A stretch of 64,000 nt of DNA from Terriglobia bacterium (GCA_020073395.1 JAIQFF010000003.1:29172-93171); one strand, 5' to 3'; shown: positions 39,682 to 47,876, counted from the first letter of the stretch. Numbers and translations: made by a program. The notes: a model not told the origin generated them from the letters alone.

Positions 39682-39927
39682 GGGGCGCGTAGCTCAAACG
39701 GATAGAGCATCGGATTTCTAATTCTCGGTAGATTAACCCTAGTTAGGCAGCGAGTTGCTTGTAAGTAGCTTGCTGCCATTTGTTTATAGAGAGTGGAACG
39801 AGGCTTGCTACTCAGCGGTAAATCTGTGAATAACTAGGTCATTTGGACTTAGAATAGATCACAGTTTGACTCACACAAAAGTCCGAGCGAACATCGGAGT
39901 TCAAGTCCGATGAGACCAAGCGCCCCA
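39682..39927 (+). tRNA. interrupted tRNA-Arg(UCU)-like gene: 5' part 39682-39721, insert about 39722-39881, non-canonical 3' part 39882-39927
   Basis: 5' part GGGGCGCGTAGCTCAAACGGATAGAGCATCGGATTTCTAA is a normal tRNA 5' half; 3' part TCCGAGCGAACATCGGAGTTCAAGTCCGATGAGACCAAGCGCCCCA supplies TCCGA (pairs TCGGA), a TTCAA-loop hairpin and GCGCCCC (pairs GGGGCGC). The 3' T-arm geometry is abnormal. Confidence 0.5.
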
Positions 39928-40105
39928 GCCTAGACCCGGACTTTACGGCTGAGACTGCGGACCGGCTTTGTGCATGATGCATGGGCGCTGGAAACTTTTC
40001 CTTCCCATCAGTCACAGAAAGCCCCCGCAATGAGTCGAGCAGGGATAGGTAAAGGATGCGTCGGTGTCCCAAATTTTCTTAGAGCTAGGGCTACTGTTTA
40101 CAGGG

Positions 40106-40423
40106 CTAGGCAGATTTCCGTGCAGGTCTAGTTCCTAGCAAGACCGTTGGCTCACCTCTCAGGTCATCGTACTCGGTCGAGCCGAGTATTTTCAGTTTGA
40201 TGCTCGCGGCGTTGCATCCTTCGATAGCGTCGTCGTTCAGTAGAAAGAACTGATAGTGCTCACCGTACTTCGCACAGAGCTTTGCGTGGTCGGATCGCTC
40301 ATCGTCGCGGTCCGAGATGCCGAGAACGATGGGGCGAGCGCCCGGTGCATGTGGCAAACTCACCCAGAACGGGCCGCCACGGATATATTCGTGCTCAGTC
40401 ACTCCTGCAACAGTCCAAATCAA
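40106..40423 (-). CDS. hypothetical protein
   Basis: Complete ORF; no family recognised. Confidence 0.35.
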   Translation of the reverse strand: MIWTVAGVTEHEYIRGGPFWVSLPHAPGARPIVLGISDRDDERSDHAKLCAKYGEHYQFFLLNDDAIEGCNAASIKLKILGSTEYDDLRGEPTVLLGTRPARKSA

Positions 40424-40560
40424 TGTAATCCTCCTACCGAGGCTACGACCCGATTTAAGCCACTGGCGCGGCGTTGGGCCATCCCCCTTGGGTGCGTCTA
40501 CGTTTAGCGCAGGCGGGCGCGTGGCTTCATGGCGTCGATGCAGCGGGTGAGTTCGTGCAG

Positions 40561-40740
40561 TCAGGCACGCCGCTTCTTGCTGTTATTCTTCTTCGGGTAC
40601 AGCCTCGCCATGATCTCATTGGCGAGAGGGCTGAAAGCGTTTTGTTGATGCACACCCAGCTTCGTCTTTACGATCTGCAATGTCTCGTATACTACGCGGC
40701 GCGCCTCGCTTTTGTCCTTAGGTAGCTTCAGACTGCTCAT
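40561..40740 (-). CDS. small basic protein (59 aa), not in the ORF track
   Basis: MSSLKLPKDKSEARRVVYETLQIVKTKLGVHQQNAFSPLANEIMARLYPKKNNSKKRRA read by hand on the minus strand. Confidence 0.45.
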   Translation of the reverse strand: MSSLKLPKDKSEARRVVYETLQIVKTKLGVHQQNAFSPLANEIMARLYPKKNNSKKRRA

Positions 40741-40775
40741 GATCTAAACCCTCGAAACCCGGGATGAGTCTACAA

Positions 40776-41471
40776 CTACAGGATGTCCCAACGGTCCTTC
40801 CACGTGTTCGCATTGTCATTATCTTTAAGATACCAACCCAATCGAAATGTCCCGTGCTCTGAATGCCTAGCATCGGAGCGAACTCTTGCGGAGGGTACTA
40901 CGAATGCTTCAAAGGGTGCGTATGGAGATTTCGGTTGCGGTTGCGGGCGAACAAAAACATAGAACAATGATTCTCGTACCGGGATGTCCTCTTTCAGTTT
41001 CGCTACGAGCCAGTATGCTGCTTTCTTTTGGCTGGTTTTGACTTGAATCTCGATAAACTTGGTGTCACGTCGATTTTCAGTTGTAGCAATGATGTCCACC
41101 CCTTTTTGGTTACGAACGGTGGGGAATGCAATCCAGTTTCGACGCGCTAGTTCAGAGGCAACCCAGAAGACTCCGGCCATTCCGATTGTGCCGGGAGGAA
41201 GAGTCTTTCTTGCCTCTATCTCCGGCGTTGGTGTTATTTGTGCCAGAATGCCCGCCTGCCGTGGGAACGAATCAGCCCGCCAACTAATGATACTCTCTGA
41301 TGAATAGCTTGCAAGACCTCCGTCACTTTGCTCGCATCGCCATGCCCCGGCGAAGCGACTGCTTGCGATAACAGCCAAAAGTTTAAAAGTGGGCGGCCAG
41401 CCCATGCGAAAGCCAGCCGCCATGGAGCGGCAAGTCACGCGATACGCCCGCTCCGGGTGAGGCATGAGCAA
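40776..41471 (-). CDS. PD-(D/E)XK nuclease-like protein
   Basis: GMAGVFWVASELARRNWIAFPTVRNQKGVDIIATTENRRDTKFIEIQVKTSQ (D...ExQxK); true start probably well inside the ORF. Confidence 0.6.
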   Translation of the reverse strand: MLMPHPERAYRVTCRSMAAGFRMGWPPTFKLLAVIASSRFAGAWRCEQSDGGLASYSSESIISWRADSFPRQAGILAQITPTPEIEARKTLPPGTIGMAGVFWVASELARRNWIAFPTVRNQKGVDIIATTENRRDTKFIEIQVKTSQKKAAYWLVAKLKEDIPVRESLFYVFVRPQPQPKSPYAPFEAFVVPSARVRSDARHSEHGTFRLGWYLKDNDNANTWKDRWDIL

Positions 41472-41557
41472 TCAGAGAACCTCGCCAACTTTTCATCGAG
41501 GGTCGGACTTCACGCGCTGGCCACTCATCTACCGCAAAACGCCCGCGCATTGGAGCA

Positions 41558-41881
41558 ATGAAGAGGCGTGCCGAGTGCTATGCTGACAGTACAGACGTGC
41601 AGTCAATGAAACCCTTGATGAAGCGCCTTCGCAGAGAGGATGCCGTGATTTGCTGGCTCATCCTTACAACTTGCGTTGGGACTTGGGCCGTAATGCACAT
41701 CTATCGGCCTAGCGGAGCGTCGTTGGCAGGAAGCCTCTCGGCGCGTAGATTCGTGCTCTTGGGCGGCATCCATGCCCTAACTCACATTATTTGGCCGTTC
41801 GCCTTGCTCTACTTAGTCTGTCTTGCAGTCACTGTGCCGCGACCACCTTCAACTGGAGCCAAAGACCGGAGTGCCCATTGA
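41558..41881 (+). CDS. small membrane protein, hypothetical
   Basis: Two or three hydrophobic segments: AVICWLILTTCVGTWAVMHIY, FVLLGGIHALTHIIWPFALLYLVCLAV. Confidence 0.35.
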   Translation: MKRRAECYADSTDVQSMKPLMKRLRREDAVICWLILTTCVGTWAVMHIYRPSGASLAGSLSARRFVLLGGIHALTHIIWPFALLYLVCLAVTVPRPPSTGAKDRSAH

Positions 41882-42084
41882 CACCACTTCGTCATAAAAG
41901 CCCCTGCGATGTCGCGTCGGCTGTACTCGCCGCGTACTCACACGTACTCGCGGATTCGTGTCAAGTCCTGAGTGAGACTTTACTCGGTTTGTTATCTGCG
42001 ATCAGAGAGTGAGTACAGTGCTTCTGCAAAAGTTCATGTCATGATCCCAAGGTGAAAGGTTGGAAATGCGTCATGAAACCCTAT

Positions 42085-42300
42085 TACGTACCGATGATTT
42101 TCCTTGCCGCCCTCGGCGGCCCGCCAGAACGGGGACCTGATGCACGAACTCGCCCACATCTTACTCAGGCACAGAACCACCTGCTGTTCGTGGACCTGAT
42201 CTTGCCTTGCGAACACATGACAAAGCGCAGGAGGACGAGGCGAACCGCTTGCTGGGTGCCTGCTACTGCCGAGGGGGCCCTTGCAGCATATCAAAGCAAC
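42085..42300 (+). pseudogene. ImmA/IrrE (M78-like) metallopeptidase remnant
   Basis: NGDLMHELAHILLRHR in one frame, then QEDEANRLLGA and LAGCLLLPRGPLQHI in others; consistent with decayed HExxH...EDEANRLAGxLLLP. Confidence 0.55.
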
Positions 42301-42333
42301 TTGTCACGGCTTGCCTCCAGAAGAAACAATATT

Positions 42334-42726
42334 CTATGCAGCCAAGGTCACCTCGAACGATCCGGTATTGTCCCGCATCAATCCGATTGCTGTGAGAAAC
42401 CGCCCCAGCGCAATGAGGGGTCGAAATATCCAGTACTTCCGTCGAATAGCTGCCATAGCGCGTTCGTGCTCGGCACGGTCGGTGAGGAAACGAGCATTGC
42501 CATCGAACGTTTCACCACCGATGGACAGCCTGATCTTCGGCGTCTTCTGGACGTTGCGTACCCACTGGCGGTTCACGTTCGCGGTGCCGATATAGAGCTT
42601 ATCGTCATCCAGAACGAACCAAATCGTGACTTCGTGGGGCTTCCCGGTCTTGCGTCCATAATGAGTCAGGGTCGTGGTCTGCTTGCCCGCTACCCTCTTC
42701 AGTCGCTTAAGTGCGTTCGGTTCCAT
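42334..42726 (-). CDS. deazaflavin-dependent nitroreductase/pyridoxamine-oxidase-fold family protein
   Basis: TLTHYGRKTGKPHEVTIWFVLDDDKLYIGTANVNRQWVRNVQKTPKIRLSIGGETFDGNARF. Confidence 0.78.
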   Translation of the reverse strand: MEPNALKRLKRVAGKQTTTLTHYGRKTGKPHEVTIWFVLDDDKLYIGTANVNRQWVRNVQKTPKIRLSIGGETFDGNARFLTDRAEHERAMAAIRRKYWIFRPLIALGRFLTAIGLMRDNTGSFEVTLAA

Positions 42727-42767
42727 AAGCTCTCGTTTGGAAACTTCAACATGAATCAGGGAAAGGT

Positions 42768-43124
42768 CTAAACATCCCTAAGCTGTTCTTCAGTCATGCC
42801 GAAATAGTGTCCCAGTTCGTGCATGAGTGTTTGGCGGATTTGCTGGCGGACTTCTGTCTCGCTCGAACAGACGGCTTCGATGTTCTTTTGGTAAAGCACG
42901 ATGTGGGCTGGACCTGTCGGTAAGTCAAAGACGCTCTTCATGGTGGCTGGCACGCCGTGAAAGATGCCAAGAAGCAATCGCCGTTGTTGCCCCGGCTGGG
43001 GTGGTGACTGGTTCGGCGGGAAATCCTCCACGAGAATCGCGACGTTCTTTACACGGCTGCGAAATTCTTGCGGGACCGAGTCTAATGCCTCCTCGACCAC
43101 TTTGACAAAATGTTCCCGCTTCAT
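42768..43124 (-). CDS. zincin-like metallopeptidase family protein
   Basis: VVEEALDSVPQEFRSRVKNVAILVEDFP...HIVLYQKNIE...IRQTLMHELGHYFGMTEEQLRDV. Confidence 0.88.
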   Translation of the reverse strand: MKREHFVKVVEEALDSVPQEFRSRVKNVAILVEDFPPNQSPPQPGQQRRLLLGIFHGVPATMKSVFDLPTGPAHIVLYQKNIEAVCSSETEVRQQIRQTLMHELGHYFGMTEEQLRDV

Positions 43125-43155
43125 CCTTCACCCACTGAAATAAGCAAGGGCAGGT

Positions 43156-43323
43156 TCACTCCGAGTAGCCGTCGTCATTGTCGTCATCATCGTCATCTTC
43201 CGTGCCGTCGGGTTCGTCTTCCTCTTCGTCTTCCTCGTCTGGCTCTTGTCGAAGGACGACGTCGGCGGCTACCGACCGATCACAAGGATCTGAGTCAGGG
43301 CACTCCGGATGTAGTCTGCTCAT
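43156..43323 (-). CDS. small acidic protein (55 aa), not in the ORF track
   Basis: MSRLHPECPDSDPCDRSVAADVVLRQEPDEEDEEEDEPDGTEDDDDDNDDGYSE-stop, read by hand; upstream of the zincin gene on the same strand. Confidence 0.5.
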   Translation of the reverse strand: MSRLHPECPDSDPCDRSVAADVVLRQEPDEEDEEEDEPDGTEDDDDDDNDDGYSE

Positions 43324-43455
43324 ATCCAATGGTACGCCTCAAATTCTTTTCGCAACCGGAACAATGGGCACCGCGCACTGCCGAGCGCGGGGCGGTACGG
43401 CGCAGACCAGCGGTACAATCCACAGTGAGAAATCAAAATCAAAAGGAGAACCGCA

Positions 43456-43656
43456 ATGGCGCAAAAAGTTATTGACGTAGTCGGAACATCCAAAGAGAGT
43501 TTTGCCAAGGCTGCGAAAAACGCGGTGGCAGAAGTTGCAAAAACGGTTCGAGGCCTGAAGTGGGCGCGAGTGGCGCAATTAGAAATGGAACTCGACGGTC
43601 AGAAGGTAGCCCAGTACCGCACCACAACCAAAATTTACTTCGACATTGAACACTAG
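43456..43656 (+). CDS. dodecin family protein
   Basis: KVIDVVGTSKESFAKAAKNAVAEVAKTVRGLKWARVAQLEMELDGQKVAQYRTTTKIYFDIE. Confidence 0.93.
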   Translation: MAQKVIDVVGTSKESFAKAAKNAVAEVAKTVRGLKWARVAQLEMELDGQKVAQYRTTTKIYFDIEH

Positions 43657-44293
43657 ATCAATCAGTTCAACTCCCAATTTCTGCCAATTCGCACGTGTGC
43701 TGAGGACGTGATGCTTACAGACGCTCCGCCGCGCAAGGTGAACCGGGCTGGTTTTCTTGAGAGTGACCAGACTAGGACACTCGACCTGTCGCAGGACGGG
43801 AGTCTGCTCACGATCACAAAATCCATCGAGTCAGCGATGAAGAGACATAAACCAAGAGAAAACTTAAAACCAAGAAGGAAAGGATTAAAACCCAGATACT
43901 TTAAATGCCCTTCTTGTATTCTTTACGTTTTGCTACTTGAAATCGTGCAAGTTTCATTTCCCCTGCGGGGACGGCGGGTGTTCCGTGGTGCCGGAATCCT
44001 GCTTTCCGTATTTCTGCACAACCGTAGGCTCTGTACGGACACCCGATTTGCTGTCCCGAACAAGAATTGTGCCGGTTTCCGCACAGGCCGATTTGCCGGG
44101 TAACTGGTGTAATCGCGATATTACGACAGCTAGGCATTCACTTGCCTTCGGGTGATTCGCATGAGGCTTCCCTCCAGCTTCTTCTTGCGGGGGAAGGGCC
44201 TGCCATCACAGTGTCCAGTGACCTCGGTCACTGCGCAGCCCGAGTGTCAGGAGTAATAAGAACTATCCGACTGGTCGCGGGACTGGAGGGGGA

Positions 44294-45253
44294 ATGAGAA
44301 GTGGGAACAGCCACTTTGATAGCGTCTGCATCAAATCCACGGGTTCTTACGTTCCGTCCAAGATTCTGACCAACGAAGAAGTAATGGCAAACTTGCCAAC
44401 CTCTCCGCAGTGGGTCGTCGAAACGTTGGGGATTCGCGAGCGGCACATCGCTGAACCAGACGAATACACGTCGGATCTTGCTGCCCGTGCCGGGCTGGAC
44501 GCAATCGCTTCAGCGGGGCTTGAACCAAACGACATCGACTTGATCATCGTTTCCACGGCGACACCCGACCGCAAGATGCCCTCCTCGGCATGCATTGCGC
44601 AGACCAAGATGGGTATTCGCAACCGCTGCGCTGCGTTCGATGTGGCGGCGGTGTGTGCCGGGTTTGTTTACGGCATCACGATCGCCGGCCAATTCATCCA
44701 GAATGGTATGTACGAGCGTGTGCTGGTGATCGGCGCCGATACCTTCTCCAAGGTCACGGACTGGAACCACCGCGACTGCGTCGTTTTTGGAGACGGTGCC
44801 GGTGCTGTGGTACTCGAGAGGAAGGATCGGAAGAATGGGCTCTTTTCAAGCATTCTCATCGCCGAGGGCGAAGGAATGGATCAGTTCACTGTCTACCCCG
44901 GGGACGCCTACTTCACAATGAACGGAAAAGCGGTTTACCAGAAGGCTACAACCGCGGTGCCCGAGTGTATTCAGGAGATTCTCAGCATAAACGGGCTGGG
45001 ACTCGAAGACGTCTCGATGATCGTTCCGCACCAGGCCACAGCTGGCGTCCTCAAGCGCATCGCCGAGGTACTCAACGTTCCTTTTTCCCGATTTCAGACG
45101 AACCTGGAGTCGTACGCGAACACCGCTGGAGCCACAGTTCCGCTGCTCCTAGACCAGGTAAACCGACGCGGTCTCCTCCACGAAGGCGATCTTCTCTTGC
45201 TCGTGGCCATCGGCGCAGGCTGGACTTGGGGCGCAAGCTTATATCGATGGTAG
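44294..45253 (+). CDS. fabH: 3-oxoacyl-ACP synthase III (FabH-like)
   Basis: IKSTGSYVPSKILTNEEV; DVAAVCAGFVYGI; VPHQATAGVLKRIAE; ESYANTAGATVPLLL. Confidence 0.93.
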   Translation: MRSGNSHFDSVCIKSTGSYVPSKILTNEEVMANLPTSPQWVVETLGIRERHIAEPDEYTSDLAARAGLDAIASAGLEPNDIDLIIVSTATPDRKMPSSACIAQTKMGIRNRCAAFDVAAVCAGFVYGITIAGQFIQNGMYERVLVIGADTFSKVTDWNHRDCVVFGDGAGAVVLERKDRKNGLFSSILIAEGEGMDQFTVYPGDAYFTMNGKAVYQKATTAVPECIQEILSINGLGLEDVSMIVPHQATAGVLKRIAEVLNVPFSRFQTNLESYANTAGATVPLLLDQVNRRGLLHEGDLLLLVAIGAGWTWGASLYRW

Positions 45254-45334
45254 GTCCGATCTATAGGAACTGACGTAACTTGGACGCTGCGTTGAGGAGC
45301 AGCTAGCGCGGCGCGAGCCTCGCACTACGCCTCT

Positions 45335-45400
45335 GCCTGCCTGTTTTACGCGTTCCCGATGAAAGCTACAGACGACCCTAAATGCGCTGTCCAGCCCGCG
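45335..45400 (-). pseudogene. remnant of the same C-terminal tail as the DUF2934-like ORF
   Basis: Minus strand RAGWTAHLGSSVAFIGNA-stop versus RATAHLGSSAVFIGNA-stop at 46338. Confidence 0.5.
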
Positions 45401-45452
45401 CGGTCACTCGCTGGGGAAGGTTGCGAGAGACGCTGGCCCGATGGACCTGGCT

Positions 45453-45668
45453 TCATTCAGATGGGTTGAGCGGGAAGACGAACCGGTCGTCCGATGGTTC
45501 GGGGACGACGAAGTCCGATGGCTCGTAATCGAATCCGGGCGGCCCTGCCTGTTCAGCAAGCAGCTGCAGGGTTGACTCCAAACCTGCGATTTGACTATCG
45601 GACAGAGGCCGACCATTGCACTCACGAGATTTCACCATCCACTCTAAATTGCTTTTTGTAGCGTCCAT
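45453..45668 (-). CDS. small hypothetical protein
   Basis: MDATKSNLEWMVKSRECNGRPLSDSQIAGLESTLQLLAEQAGPPGFDYEPSDFVVPEPSDDRFVFPLNPSE; GGAG SD upstream. Confidence 0.5.
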   Translation of the reverse strand: MDATKSNLEWMVKSRECNGRPLSDSQIAGLESTLQLLAEQAGPPGFDYEPSDFVVPEPSDDRFVFPLNPSE

Positions 45669-45742
45669 GGGTGTCTCCTTCCGGATTCGTGGGCTCTGCC
45701 AGAAAAGCTCTAGCCTGGTTCTAACCGATAGCGGCTTGACGA

Positions 45743-46189
45743 TTAGCTCGGCACCATTGTGTCGGTGACAAACCGATATGTGAGAAACGCCTGACCTTCG
45801 GGCGTAAGTTTCGCCTTGTCACCACTCCACACGATCAACCCAGTCTCTTCCAGAAACTCAAGCCACTGCGAAAATGTGTAACCGTCATAAATCTCCGGAA
45901 AGCAGTCCGCGGCCTGGTTGAAGATCGGCTGCACCCGCGCACCTCGAATGCCTGACGGCCCGGAAGATTCGATAAGCCGCAACGCAGCCAGTGGCGCTTC
46001 CCAGAGAACCGCGTAAATCGGGTTGAATGCCTGGCCGATCGAAAGCGGAGCCGGCGATGCCTCCAGCGTTTGGATTCTCGTTCGGCTACTGTGGATCGAT
46101 GCATGCAACCCGGCAAGCCACGGCAAGACCAGACCAACGAGAAAGGTCTGAAGTAGGATGATGAGGAAAAACATGGTTTCGCCTCGCAA
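45743..46189 (-). CDS. hypothetical membrane-anchored protein
   Basis: N-term TM FFLIILLQTFLVGLVLPWLAGL; complete ORF. Confidence 0.5.
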   Translation of the reverse strand: MRGETMFFLIILLQTFLVGLVLPWLAGLHASIHSSRTRIQTLEASPAPLSIGQAFNPIYAVLWEAPLAALRLIESSGPSGIRGARVQPIFNQAADCFPEIYDGYTFSQWLEFLEETGLIVWSGDKAKLTPEGQAFLTYRFVTDTMVPS

Positions 46190-46261
46190 GAAACACTAAC
46201 GCGAGACCCTGCCGCGATCTGTGATGCTGGTCACGCTCGAGTGTGACAACAATCCATTGCC

Positions 46262-46390
46262 GACGCAGCCTAGTGACTAAGGCGAACAGGGAATTTCAGC
46301 AGCGAATACCACGCTCTGTGTTCCTGGCATCGCCTTATTACGCGTTCCCGATAAAAACTGCAGACGAGCCTAAATGGGCGGTTGCCCTGA
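46262..46390. repeat. dispersed repeat (copy 2)
   Basis: gcagcctagtgact...ccacgctctgtgttc...ttattacgcgttcccgataaaaactgcagacgagcctaaatg; direct orientation relative to 37623-37770. Confidence 0.6.
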
Positions 46391-46580
46391 CAGCGGTCTT
46401 TGGGGCAGTGCCGGTGATCGCAGCTTCGGCGCGGAACCAGTCATCGAGGTCGTGCCCGGCCTCGAGGCCGCGGGCCTCATACAGTTCATACGCACGGTGG
46501 CGGAACTCTTCTTCAAGATTCGGGTGCCGGTCGGTTGTGAGTGTTCTCGCCGTCACCGAGGGCGAATGCTTGTGCTGCAT
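46338..46580 (-). CDS. DUF2934-like protein
   Basis: PNLEEEFRHRAYELYEARGLEAGHDLDDWFRAEAAI. Confidence 0.75.
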   Translation of the reverse strand: MQHKHSPSVTARTLTTDRHPNLEEEFRHRAYELYEARGLEAGHDLDDWFRAEAAITGTAPKTAVRATAHLGSSAVFIGNA

Positions 46581-46746
46581 TGCCTGATGCTCTCTCAGTT
46601 CTTCGGCAAATCCGTTGCTCCTCGGAAGTCAGTTTCTCTGCGGCGGCGTCCGTAAGCTCGCCTCGTCTCCACAGATGTACACGACGCTCGCGCACATCTC
46701 TCTGACGCTTTTCGTAGTGCTCGCAGTGTTTGCATCGCTCGGGCAT
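46513..46746 (-). CDS. small hypothetical protein with CKHCEHYEKR motif
   Basis: MPERCKHCEHYEKRQRDVRERRVHLWRRGELTDAAAEKLTSEEQRI; 3' part overlaps the DUF2934-like ORF. Confidence 0.3.
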   Translation of the reverse strand: MPERCKHCEHYEKRQRDVRERRVHLWRRGELTDAAAEKLTSEEQRICRRTERASGNAAQAFALGDGENTHNRPAPES

Positions 46747-47051
46747 AAGATTCTCCGTCTGCTCCCCTTAGAGAACCCCGGCGAGATGGTTACTGGCGAA
46801 GTCTGCCTCCGTTCCTTCGCCACGTCAATGCAAAAATAGCCCCAGGGGTCTTTGGGGTGACTTTCAGCCGTGGGGGGATTTTGCGTGCGGGGAAAAACGT
46901 GGAGATGCAGAAGCCCCTACCCCGAAGCGTGAATCCTCATACAAGGCAAGAGTCACTTCAAAGGTAAGCGTCAGAGGAAGCACACGGTTGACGGGTGAGT
47001 CCGCTGCCCTTGCAACCGGAGGGATTCAGCCCCGCGCACAGGGAAAGGAGT

Positions 47052-47876
47052 CTAGTGCTTCGCGTAGACCGGCCCAGCACTGCGAGATGGCGGATCGGAC
47101 ACCGCGCGAATGTAGGATATTAGTGCTTGGACGTCCGACTTGCTGAGTGTGTTTCCCCAGGCCGGCATGAGTGCCGATTTGTTGAGCGCCGAACCGCCAT
47201 GGCTGATGATGGCCGCCAGATCGGCGTCGCTGAGCTTATTCAGAGTGTCCCCTTCGGTAAACGGATGCGGCTTGACCTCGAGGTTGTCGTAATTCGAGAC
47301 GCGCTCGACGGTGGACTCGGGATTGTGGCAGCGCTCGCAGTATTGATCGTTGAGATGGCGTCCGAGAGTCTGCTGGTAGCCGAGCGCGATCGCTTCGATC
47401 TTGAGTTCCACCTTTTTATGCGACTTATCGAACGTGGAAGCCGAGAGCTGGTAGCGTCCGGCCATGCCGCCGAGAGAAACGTTGCTGGTCACCTGGCCGC
47501 TGGAATCGGTAAGGGCGTTCGGAGAATCGAAAGTGACGCTCGGGGCGGCTGCGAATTCGACGAGCGCACCGGCGACGGCAGCTCCCTGCTTGTCGTTGAC
47601 CTGCACTACCACTGGTTGAGGCAACAGGCTGCCGGTTTGGGCAATCTGCTTTCCGCCGCTGGATTCGACGATGGCCGCACCGAAAGCGGTGGGCTTGGGG
47701 ACTGGCGCGCTCGCGGACTGCTGCGAACAAGAAGTGGCGAGTATGGTCGCAAGCACTGCGACAGCCGGGAGAAATACAGAGCGGGCGCGTCTGGAGGCGA
47801 TTGCCGAGCTTCGCTCGGCAGGACAGCCGTGGGCGGCTGTCCCCACATGAGTCGGCATGTAACGATAGCGGGTCAT
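47052..47876 (-). CDS. monoheme c-type cytochrome lipoprotein with Ig/Big-like domain
   Basis: VLATILATSCSQQ lipobox; PQPVVVQVNDKQGAAVAGALVEFAAAP; CERCHNPE; start uncertain, see REP overlap. Confidence 0.8.
   Translation of the reverse strand: MTRYRYMPTHVGTAAHGCPAERSSAIASRRARSVFLPAVAVLATILATSCSQQSASAPVPKPTAFGAAIVESSGGKQIAQTGSLLPQPVVVQVNDKQGAAVAGALVEFAAAPSVTFDSPNALTDSSGQVTSNVSLGGMAGRYQLSASTFDKSHKKVELKIEAIALGYQQTLGRHLNDQYCERCHNPESTVERVSNYDNLEVKPHPFTEGDTLNKLSDADLAAIISHGGSALNKSALMPAWGNTLSKSDVQALISYIRAVSDPPSRSAGPVYAKH
47802..47842. repeat. double REP hairpin TGCCGAGC..GCTCGGCA / GGACAGCC..GGCTGTCC
   Basis: Perfect inverted repeats; lies within the 5' part of the 47052-47876 ORF. Confidence 0.7.

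Noticed and set aside
39722-39881. Definite group I intron call for the tRNA insert
   Set aside because: No recognisable P7 or G-binding motif, and neither possible junction satisfies both the 5' exon terminal U and intron terminal G rules; kept only as a hypothesis.
39682-39927. tmRNA
   Set aside because: The 5' half has a full D arm and anticodon arm, unlike tmRNA; no tag-peptide reading frame seen.
39839-40072. 77-aa minus-strand ORF
   Set aside because: Overlaps the tRNA-like 3' part antisense and has no coding character.
42052-42771. 239-aa plus-strand ORF
   Set aside because: Runs across the ImmA-like remnant and then antisense to the flavin-fold gene; composition is not that of a single protein.
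36420-47050. CRISPR array or integrase in the accessory region
   Set aside because: No regularly spaced direct repeats with spacers, and no ORF resembling a tyrosine or serine recombinase.
46850-47050. Riboswitch or structured RNA in the gap before the cytochrome cluster
   Set aside because: GC-rich with some pairing, but it lies at the 3' end of the minus-strand cluster and no known riboswitch core was recognised.
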